Of a stretch of 32,831 nt of DNA, positions 25,782 to 32,831 are shown piece by piece. The translations under genes were made by a program, and so were the position numbers. The stretch comes from Paracoccaceae bacterium (GTDB taxonomy: Bacteria; Pseudomonadota; Alphaproteobacteria; Rhodobacterales; Rhodobacteraceae). The stretch covers positions 1 to 32,831 of the forward strand of contig SKYA01000137.1 of NCBI GenBank assembly GCA_007128135.1, given 5' to 3'. Position 1 is the stretch's first letter. Every line of letters begins with the position of its first letter. The notes beneath the pieces were generated by a model. The model was not told the origin of the DNA, did no database searches, and saw only the letters and a list, made by a program, of their open reading frames with translations.

Positions 25782-27011
25782 TTCGCCTGCAAGTTCCAGC
25801 ATCACGAGCGCGGTCGAGAGCGTGGCGGCGGGCAGGGCCAGATCGCGGATGACCTGATCCTCCGCGATCGGGCTGGGACCGAGACAGTCAAGGATGCGCT
25901 GGTCAAGCGTGCCCCTGTCGGCATTGCCCGTCTTCCGGGGGTCAGGCCCTGAGGGACCACCGGCACCAGGGCCTTGTCCGGCGCGCCTGCGCGGCGCTGC
26001 AGCCTTGCCGGGCACCACCGTTGCTGGCGGTGAGGAATCGCTGGCGTGTCCGGGCGCGGGCCGGATATCGGTCTGTCCCCTGATCCCGGCTGCCGGATCT
26101 TGCGGTGCTGCCTCCTGCAATCGGCGGAGTATCTCGACCACATCCTCGACATTGCGCACAAGCGTGGCACCTTCACGGATGAGCCGGTTGCAGCCGCCGG
26201 CGCGCCCGTCAACCGGATGACCGGGCACCGCCATGATCTCGCGCCCCTGATCGAGCGCATCGCGCGCTGTAATGAGCGTGCCTGACTTCTCGGCGGCCTC
26301 GACGATCACGACCGCGAGCGCAAGCCCCGAGATGATGCGGTTGCGCGGCGGAAAATGGCGGGCCTGCGGGTGCAGCCCCATGGGCTGTTCGGACAGGCGT
26401 AACCCCTGATCGGCGATGGCGGCGGCGAGAACCGCGTTCTCGACCGGATAGATCGCATCCACGCCCCCCGCCATCACGGCGATGGTGCCGCTTTTCAGGC
26501 TGCCGTGATGCGCGGCGGCATCGACCCCGCGCGCGAGCCCCGAGACAACCGTGTAGCCCGCGAGCCCCAGCCCCTCTGCCAGGCTCCGCGCCATGCGGGT
26601 GCCCAGGCTCGAGGCATTGCGGGCGCCCACAAGTGCAACCATCGGGCGCAGGATCGTGCCGCGCTGGCCCATGCACCACAGCACCGGGGGAGCATCGGCA
26701 ATGGCTGCCAGCGTCGCGGGATAGGCCTGGGTGCCGTAGCAGAGCATCCGCGCGCCCCTGGCGCGGGCGCGCTCGATCTCGGCTTCGGCCTGCGCGCGGG
26801 GGCAGGGGGTGTATTCCGTAACGCCTGCCGCACGGGCAATCGCAGGCAGCGCATCGAGCGCGGCCTCTGCGCTGCCGTGTTCGGTCATCAGGCGGTGAAA
26901 GGTGGTCGCGCCAACGCGCGGCGAGCGAATGAGGCGAAGCCAGAACAGCCTGTCTTCTTCCGACGTAGGTGGGGTGAAGGGTGGGTGAGAAGAAAACAAA
27001 TCTTTCGCCAT
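25743..27011 (-). CDS. dprA: DNA-processing protein DprA
   Basis: Loads RecA on incoming single-stranded DNA in transformation and, in Rhodobacter, in uptake of gene-transfer-agent DNA. 422 residues. A short N-terminal helical domain (DRLFWLRLIRSPRVGATTF) precedes the Rossmann DprA/Smf core with MVALVGARNAS, YTVVSGLARGVDAAAHHG, GGVDAIYPVEN, FPPRNRIISGLA and VPGHPVDGRAGGCN. A proline/glycine-rich linker (about 300-355) leads to a C-terminal winged-helix DML1-like domain ending EIRRHPGGLISRA. A CtrA-like site lies 46-60 bases upstream. Confidence 0.95.
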   Translation of the reverse strand: MAKDLFSSHPPFTPPTSEEDRLFWLRLIRSPRVGATTFHRLMTEHGSAEAALDALPAIARAAGVTEYTPCPRAQAEAEIERARARGARMLCYGTQAYPATLAAIADAPPVLWCMGQRGTILRPMVALVGARNASSLGTRMARSLAEGLGLAGYTVVSGLARGVDAAAHHGSLKSGTIAVMAGGVDAIYPVENAVLAAAIADQGLRLSEQPMGLHPQARHFPPRNRIISGLALAVVIVEAAEKSGTLITARDALDQGREIMAVPGHPVDGRAGGCNRLIREGATLVRNVEDVVEILRRLQEAAPQDPAAGIRGQTDIRPAPGHASDSSPPATVVPGKAAAPRRRAGQGPGAGGPSGPDPRKTGNADRGTLDQRILDCLGPSPIAEDQVIRDLALPAATLSTALVMLELAGEIRRHPGGLISRA

Positions 27012-27056
27012 TCCATCCGCCTCGCCTCATTCATGTACGAGAGTGCACACCGATGG

Positions 27057-27071
27057 TTAAGACAGGGTAAA
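27057..27071 (-). promoter_or_regulatory. CtrA-like binding site upstream of dprA
   Basis: The minus strand reads TTTA-CCCTGTC-TTAA followed by C. The CtrA consensus is TTAA-N7-TTAA, so 7 of 8 bases match with exact spacing. It lies 46-60 bases ahead of the dprA ATG, within promoter range. Confidence 0.55.
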
Positions 27072-27122
27072 GATTTGGCCACCCGTCGCGGTTTTTTCGA
27101 CATCCGTGCGATTTTCTGTCCC

Positions 27123-27139
27123 GACCTGCCGCGCAGGTC
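27123..27139 (-). terminator. Hairpin overlapping the stop of the small membrane protein gene
   Basis: GACCTGC (27123-27129) and GCAGGTC (27133-27139) form a perfect 7-bp stem with a 3-base loop that covers the stop codon. No T-run follows on the minus strand, so its terminator role is uncertain. Confidence 0.35.
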
Positions 27140-27625
27140 AGGTTGCAGCCGTGCCGGAGTGGCCGTTGTGTGCAGGATTGAACAGCTCTGGCCGCATCCA
27201 GCGCAGGGTGATGCGCAGGGCCAGCGCGCTGAGCACGCCCAGGGCGACGGGCGCGGGCAGCGCCATGCCGCCCAGAGCGCCCGCCGAAACGGCGCCCATC
27301 GCGCCGCCGCCCATCGCATAGCTGGCCCAGCCGCCCAGCCCCAGCCGCATCACCAGCCAGACCACCGGCACCGAGAGCAGCAGTCCCAGCCACGAAAACG
27401 CCGGAACGAAGATCATCACCATTCCCAGACCAAAGACATAGGCCGAGGCTGCATCGGCCGCGACTGGCCAGCCCATCGTCTCGAAGGGCCAGCGCCAGAG
27501 CATCGCGATGATCGCCACGGTGAGCCCGACTGGCACGGGCAGCGTCCAGACCGCCCCGTAGGCGACCAGCCAGTCGCGCCAGCCTATCGCCCGGTCGCCG
27601 CGCCGCGCCGACCGGAACAGGGCCA

Positions 27626-27626
<1 letters not shown>
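27138..27626 (-). CDS. Hypothetical membrane protein coupled to tldD
   Basis: A 162-residue protein of unknown function with about four transmembrane stretches: LVAYGAVWTLPVPVGLTVAI, AYVFGLGMVMIFVPAFSWLG plus LLLSVPVVWLVM, a glycine/alanine-rich segment (AMGGGAMGAVSAGALGGMA) and APVALGVLSALALRI. A basic N-terminus (FRSARRGDR) suggests the start faces the cytoplasm. The ATG at 27626 overlaps the tldD TGA by one base (TGATG), so it is translated with tldD. I recognise no family. Confidence 0.7.
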
Positions 27627-29047
<1,421 letters not shown>

Positions 29048-29100
29048 CGCAGGGCCTTTCCTCATTTGCTGCGATGCGGCGCAGACGGGCGGGGCTGTCC

Positions 29101-29114
29101 TTGATCCATATCAA
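29101..29114. promoter_or_regulatory. Perfect FNR/FnrL box between tldD and ctaC
   Basis: TTGATCCATATCAA matches the FNR/FnrL consensus TTGAT-N4-ATCAA at every specified base. Its centre (29107.5) is about 60 bases from the tldD ATG and 163 from the ctaC ATG. It would bind an oxygen-sensing FNR-type regulator and control one or both directions. Confidence 0.75.
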
Positions 29115-29158
29115 CAAATGGCAATCTGTCGCATCGGTTTTGCTTGTTCTGTCACCTC

Positions 29159-29164
29159 TAATAT
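29159..29164 (+). promoter_or_regulatory. Candidate -10 element for the cta operon
   Basis: TAATAT at 29159-29164 is a good -10 box, with GGTTTT about 17 bases upstream as a poor -35. If used, transcription would start near 29171, placing the FNR box about 63 bases upstream, close to a class I activator position. Start-site mapping is lacking, so this is tentative. Confidence 0.35.
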
Positions 29165-29270
29165 GGTTTTACGAAGCAAAAGCTCAACGGGATTCCATTG
29201 CATGCCGCCACATGCGGGGTCTCGCCATGAAAATAGCAGCCAAAGGCCGCAGCTAAACGGGAACCGATAC

Positions 29271-30149
29271 ATGCGACTGTCCAAAGCCTTTCTGTCACTG
29301 GTCACGGCATCTCTGGCCGGCGTGACCGCGTCACTTGCCGCCGCAGACGATTTGCTGCCGCAGTTGCCCGTCATTGGCGCACCGGTGCCGGATGGTATCG
29401 CTTTGCAGCGCCCGGTGACCGCCCTGGCGCGCGAGGTGGTGTTTCTGGATAACCTGTTGCTGTGGATCATCACGCCGATCACGATCTTCGTGACCGCGCT
29501 TCTGATCTGGGTCATCCTGTTCCACAACCGGCGAGCCAGTCCCGAGCCCGCGCGCTTCACCCACAACACGCCGATCGAGGTCGCCTGGACAGTGATTCCG
29601 GCGCTGATCCTGGTGTTCATCGCGATCTTCACCTTTCCGGCCCTGCGCCACCAGCAGGTCATGCCCGAGGCCGATGTCACCATCAAGGCGACGGGGTATC
29701 AGTGGTACTGGGGCTATGAATACGTCGATCACGGGGTCGAGTTCTCGCAGTTCATGCTCGAGCGCGACGAACTGGCCGACTACGGATACACCGATGATCT
29801 CTACCTGCTGGCCACCGACACTGCCATGGTCGTGCCCGTGAACCGCAACATCGTGCTGCAGGTGACGGCGGCCGACGTGATCCACGCCTGGACCGTCCCG
29901 GCCTTTGGCGTGAAGCAGGACGGGATTCCCGGTCGCCTTGCCGAATTGTGGTTCAATGCCGAGGAAGAAGGCATCTATTTCGGCCAGTGCTCGGAACTGT
30001 GCGGGATCAACCACGCCTACATGCCGATCACCGTCAAGGTCGTGAGCGAGGCCGAGTATATCGCCTGGCTGGAGCGTCAGGGCGCCGAGTTCGCCAATCT
30101 CCCGGCATGGATGGAAGAGCAGAAGATCCAGATGGCATCGTCCAACTGA
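29271..30149 (+). CDS. ctaC: Cytochrome c oxidase (aa3) subunit II
   Basis: Periplasmic-facing subunit that receives electrons from cytochrome c through the CuA centre. 292 residues from MRLSKAF. A signal peptide ends near SLAAA. Two transmembrane helices follow (LLLWIITPITIFVTALLIWV and IEVAWTVIPALILVFIAIF). The CuA domain has QWYWGYEY, His205 in DVIHAWTVP, and Cys240, Glu242, Cys244, His248 and Met251 in GQCSELCGINHAYM. All CuA ligands are present. The frame is open to 29118, but GGGAAC and the signal peptide support 29271. First gene of the cta operon. Confidence 0.97.
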   Translation: MRLSKAFLSLVTASLAGVTASLAAADDLLPQLPVIGAPVPDGIALQRPVTALAREVVFLDNLLLWIITPITIFVTALLIWVILFHNRRASPEPARFTHNTPIEVAWTVIPALILVFIAIFTFPALRHQQVMPEADVTIKATGYQWYWGYEYVDHGVEFSQFMLERDELADYGYTDDLYLLATDTAMVVPVNRNIVLQVTAADVIHAWTVPAFGVKQDGIPGRLAELWFNAEEEGIYFGQCSELCGINHAYMPITVKVVSEAEYIAWLERQGAEFANLPAWMEEQKIQMASSN

Positions 30150-30185
30150 GTCGCGCGCAGCAATTGACCTGACAGGGCCTGCCTG

Positions 30186-31160
30186 ATGACCGATATCCGC
30201 ACCGACATGAGCTATGCCGCCGAGGGCGACGCGCGCTTCGGCGACTACGTCGCGCTGCTCAAGCCGCGGGTCATGTCGCTGGTGGTGTTCACGGCGCTGG
30301 CGGGACTGCTGGTCGCGCCCGGCAGCCTGCACCCGATCGAGGCGCTCGCCGCCATCATCTTCATCGCGCTCGGGGCCGGGGCCTCGGGGGCGCTGAACAT
30401 GTGGTGGGATGCCGATATCGACCGCGTGATGAAGCGTACGATGAAGCGCCCCATCCCCGCGGGCAAGGTCACGCCGGAAGAGGCGCTTGGCCTTGGCGTG
30501 GGGCTTTCGGGTCTGTCGGTGATCATGCTGTGGCTTGCCACGAATGCGCTTGCAGGGTTCCTGCTGGCCTTCACGATCTTCTTCTACGCCGTGATCTATT
30601 CGATGTGGCTCAAGCGGGCCACGCCGCAGAACATCGTCATCGGTGGTGCGGCCGGAGCCTTTCCGCCGATGATCGGCTGGGTGGCTGTTACGGGCAGCAT
30701 CAGCGTTGAAGCCTGCCTGATGTTCCTGCTGATCTTCATGTGGACGCCGCCACATTTCTGGGCGCTGGCGCTGTTCATGAAGTCCGACTACCACAAGGCC
30801 CGCGTGCCGATGCTGACGGTCACCCATGGCCGGCAGGTCACGCGCGCGCATGTTCTGGCCTACACGCTCGCGCTGGTGCCGGTGGCACTGATGGCGGGCT
30901 TCACCTCGATCGGCGGGCCGGTCTATCTGGCGCTGGCGCTGGTTCTGAACGCCATCTTCCTGCAAGGCGCCTGGGCGATCTGGCAGCGCGACGAGGCGCA
31001 GGCAGAGGCGGATGGCTACGCCACCGAAAAGCGTGTCTTCCGTTTCTCGCTGGCCTATCTGTTCCTGCATTTCACGGCATTCCTGGCCGAGGCCATGCTG
31101 GCGTATCTGCCCGTCTATGCCGCATTCGCGGCCCGTCTGCCACTGCTGGAGGTGTTCTGA
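30186..31160 (+). CDS. ctaB: Protoheme IX farnesyltransferase (heme O synthase)
   Basis: Inner-membrane UbiA-type prenyltransferase that converts heme B to heme O on the way to the heme A of aa3 oxidase. 324 residues with eight or so membrane helices. The Asp-rich motif NMWWDADIDRVMKRT has Asn71, Asp75 and Asp79. LLKPRVM near the N-terminus and KSDYHKARVPML in the second conserved loop are family hallmarks. It follows ctaC by 36 bases, and its stop overlaps the next start by one base. Confidence 0.96.
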   Translation: MTDIRTDMSYAAEGDARFGDYVALLKPRVMSLVVFTALAGLLVAPGSLHPIEALAAIIFIALGAGASGALNMWWDADIDRVMKRTMKRPIPAGKVTPEEALGLGVGLSGLSVIMLWLATNALAGFLLAFTIFFYAVIYSMWLKRATPQNIVIGGAAGAFPPMIGWVAVTGSISVEACLMFLLIFMWTPPHFWALALFMKSDYHKARVPMLTVTHGRQVTRAHVLAYTLALVPVALMAGFTSIGGPVYLALALVLNAIFLQGAWAIWQRDEAQAEADGYATEKRVFRFSLAYLFLHFTAFLAEAMLAYLPVYAAFAARLPLLEVF

Positions 31161-31360
31161 TGGCGATCACGCGCGAGCACGAGTTGCACCGGCGCCGCTC
31201 CAGCCGCAATGTCGGTCTGGCGATTGCCCTTGTGGGCTTTATTGCGCTGGTCTTCGGCCTGACCATCGCCAAGGTGCAGGGCGGTGCCAGCCTGCAGGCC
31301 TTCGACCACAGCTACCGTCCCGCGCTCGACCCGGACAACGTGAGGTTTCAGCAAAGATGA
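31160..31360 (+). CDS. Small single-span membrane protein of the cta operon (CoxF-like)
   Basis: A 66-residue protein with a basic N-terminus (REHELHRRRSSRN), one transmembrane helix (VGLAIALVGFIALVFGLTIA) and a short soluble tail with LDPDNVRFQQR. Rhodobacter and Paracoccus carry a small gene at this place between ctaB and ctaG, often called coxF; its role is not well defined. The ATG overlaps the ctaB stop (TGATG), and its TGA overlaps the ctaG ATG (ATGA), so all three are coupled. Confidence 0.85.
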   Translation: MAITREHELHRRRSSRNVGLAIALVGFIALVFGLTIAKVQGGASLQAFDHSYRPALDPDNVRFQQR

Positions 31361-31938
31361 TCGCAGCCTGGAACCGACTGACCGGCATACACAAGACGCT
31401 CGTGCAGACCTTGGGCGTGGTGCTGTTCATGGGCGCCATGGGCTGGGCGGCGGTGCCGCTCTATGACCTGTTCTGCCGCGTCACGGGCTATGGCGGCACC
31501 ACCAACCGAGCTGCAGAGGGCAGTGCCGTTGTGCTGGACCAGACCGTGCGCGTGCGCTTCGATGCCTCGGTCGTGCGCGATTTCGAATGGAAGTTCCGGC
31601 CCGTCGAGCGCGTGACCGAGATCCGGCTGGGCGAAGTGGGGCTGGCCTTCTACGAGGCGCATAACCCCACCGACCGGCCCATCGCCGGGAGTGCCAGCTA
31701 CAACGTCACGCCCTATGATGCAGGGCTCTACTTCACCAAGATCGACTGCTTCTGTTTCGAGTTCCAGATCCTGCAGCCGGGCGAGACTGTGCTCATGCCG
31801 GTGACCTATTTCGTGGACCCCGAGATCCTGAACGACCGCGACGCGCGTGACATTCACACGATCACGCTCTCCTATACCTTCCACCCCACCGATATTCCGG
31901 CCGACTATGTCGCGCCCGAGCCCGCCATGACCAACTGA
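31357..31938 (+). CDS. ctaG: Cytochrome c oxidase copper-insertion factor CtaG/Cox11
   Basis: Delivers copper to the CuB site of subunit I. 193 residues. One membrane helix (about 14-34) precedes a periplasmic immunoglobulin-like domain. The copper-binding motif KIDCFCFE has Cys131 and Cys133, and Cys40 lies just after the helix (YDLFCRVTGYGGTTN), as in Cox11 proteins. ITLSYTFHPT is near the end. Its ATG overlaps the previous stop by 4 bases (ATGA). A longer frame on the same strand begins upstream but only through other genes. Confidence 0.96.
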   Translation: MIAAWNRLTGIHKTLVQTLGVVLFMGAMGWAAVPLYDLFCRVTGYGGTTNRAAEGSAVVLDQTVRVRFDASVVRDFEWKFRPVERVTEIRLGEVGLAFYEAHNPTDRPIAGSASYNVTPYDAGLYFTKIDCFCFEFQILQPGETVLMPVTYFVDPEILNDRDARDIHTITLSYTFHPTDIPADYVAPEPAMTN

Positions 31939-31979
31939 CCGCGCAAGCGCCAGACAAGAAACGCTGAGGGAACACCAAG

Positions 31980-32783
31980 ATGGCACACGCAAAAAACCAC
32001 GATTATCACGTCCTGCCCCCGTCGATCTGGCCTTTCGTGGCAGCGGCCTCGGCCTTCGTCATGCTGTTCGGGGCCGTTCTGTGGATGAACGACAAGGGAC
32101 CGTGGCTGTTCCTGGCCGGGCTCGCGGGCATCCTCTACGTGATGTTCGAATGGTGGAAGGACATGGTCATCGAGTCGCATTCCGGCGACCATACGCCCGT
32201 GGTGGTGATCGGGCTGCGCTACGGCTTCATCCTGTTCATCCTTTCGGAAGTGATGTTCTTCGCGGCATGGTTCTGGAGCTTCTTCAAGCACGCCATGTAC
32301 CCGATGTATACCTATGTCGGCACTGAATACATCCAGCCCGCGATCTACGCGGTCAATGCCTTCGACCTGCCGCTGATCAACACGCTCGTGCTTCTGCTGT
32401 CGGGCGCAATGGTTACCTGGGCGCACCATGAACTGGTCCATGACGGCGACCGCAAGACGGTCGAGTTCACGCTGCTGATCGGCATCCTGCTCGGCATCGC
32501 CTTCACCTTCCTGCAGGGCTACGAATATGTCTATCTGATCACGCAGCGGGGCTATGACTTCTCGGGCGACGTGTTCTATGCAAATTTCTTCATGGCGACC
32601 GGGTTTCATGGCTTCCACGTCATTATCGGCACGATCTTCCTGGCGGTGTGCTGGTTCCGTCTGCGCGCGGGCCATTTCACGGCAGAGCGCCATGTCGGCT
32701 TCGAGGCTGCGGCCTGGTACTGGCACTTTGTCGATGTGGTCTGGCTGTTCCTCTTCTTCGCCGTCTATATCTGGGGCATGTGA
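31980..32783 (+). CDS. ctaE: Cytochrome c oxidase subunit III
   Basis: Integral-membrane subunit of aa3 oxidase, 267 residues, with seven hydrophobic helices. Typical motifs are [13 protein letters not shown] at the N-terminus, [49 protein letters not shown] and the final [17 protein letters not shown]. The conserved Glu of SEVMFF is present. GAGGGA stands ahead of the ATG, 41 bases after ctaG. Last gene of the operon within the window. Confidence 0.97.
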   Translation: MAHAKNHDYHVLPPSIWPFVAAASAFVMLFGAVLWMNDKGPWLFLAGLAGILYVMFEWWKDMVIESHSGDHTPVVVIGLRYGFILFILSEVMFFAAWFWSFFKHAMYPMYTYVGTEYIQPAIYAVNAFDLPLINTLVLLLSGAMVTWAHHELVHDGDRKTVEFTLLIGILLGIAFTFLQGYEYVYLITQRGYDFSGDVFYANFFMATGFHGFHVIIGTIFLAVCWFRLRAGHFTAERHVGFEAAAWYWHFVDVVWLFLFFAVYIWGM

Positions 32784-32788
32784 CCACA

Positions 32789-32807
32789 GGCTCTTGCCAT
32801 CAGAGCC
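32789..32807 (+). terminator. Stem-loop after ctaE
   Basis: GGCTCT (32789-32794) and AGAGCC (32802-32807) form a 6-bp stem with a 7-base loop, 6 bases after the ctaE stop. No T-run follows before the window ends, so it may be a terminator or a processing site. Confidence 0.4.
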
Positions 32808-32831
32808 GCAGGGGGCGCGGGCCGCAGGCCC

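Noticed and set aside
29101-29114. FNR box as a class II activator of tldD
   Set aside because: With the box at -41.5 the -10 would fall near 29073-29078, where the sequence is G+C rich and has no -10 resemblance.
29331-31070. Minus-strand open frame of 579 codons opposite ctaC and ctaB
   Set aside because: ctaC and ctaB are unmistakable; the antisense frame is a composition artefact.

Overview
The window is a stretch of ordinary, gene-dense chromosome from an alphaproteobacterium. It is most likely a member of the Rhodobacterales (Rhodobacteraceae/Paracoccaceae). Base composition is G+C rich, so many long spurious frames lie opposite real genes. Diagnostic neighbourhoods are trxB beside an Lrp-type regulator, an Hsp20-DUF1150 pair, a Tad pilus locus in the rhodobacterial order, and the ctaC-ctaB-small protein-ctaG-ctaE cluster typical of Paracoccus and Rhodobacter. 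No rRNA, tRNA, IS element, prophage or CRISPR array was seen.

Layout. 1-2035 (minus): a PlsB-like acyltransferase cut by the window edge, then a DUF1150 protein and an Hsp20 chaperone behind a heat-shock-like promoter. 2213-4124 (plus): a DUF465/YdcH-type protein, then purE and purK, which overlap. 4150-6996: a secreted alpha/beta hydrolase, a Nudix hydrolase, trxB and an Lrp/AsnC regulator. 7000-19062 (minus): a Tad (tight adherence/type IVc pilus) locus. In transcription order it holds the Flp pilin, CpaB, CpaC secretin, an OmpA-family lipoprotein, CpaE/TadZ, CpaF ATPase, TadB, TadC, two TPR lipoproteins, prepilin peptidase and an AAA+ ATPase. 19396-20265 (plus): a lytic transglycosylase divergent from flp. 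20280-22744 (minus): a 3-oxoacid CoA-transferase whose subunit genes are separated by a LOV blue-light photoreceptor gene. 22829-27011 (minus): topA and dprA. 27138-29047 (minus): a small membrane protein and tldD. 29271-32783 (plus): cytochrome aa3 oxidase subunit II, heme O synthase, a small membrane protein, CtaG and subunit III. The subunit I gene is not in the window.

How the genes work together. The Tad cluster encodes most of a pilus machine: pilin, peptidase, motor, inner-membrane platform, outer-membrane secretin and pilotin-like lipoproteins. The TadE/F/G pseudopilins and CpaD are not present here. The cta cluster supplies subunits plus heme and copper insertion factors for one terminal oxidase. 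purE and purK carry out consecutive steps of purine synthesis.

Most notable signals: (i) a LOV-GHKL protein with no histidine in its dimerisation region, placed between the two CoA-transferase subunit genes; (ii) a perfect FNR-type box between tldD and ctaC; (iii) a CtrA-like site ahead of dprA; (iv) an 82% identical 57-bp repeat of the 3' end of dprA with compensatory changes in its hairpin; (v) a long dyad plus a thrice-repeated octamer in the flp/transglycosylase divergent region; (vi) a two-turn direct repeat ahead of the Lrp regulator. I see no convincing wholly new multi-gene system. The photoreceptor/CoA-transferase arrangement is the best candidate for unexplained biology.
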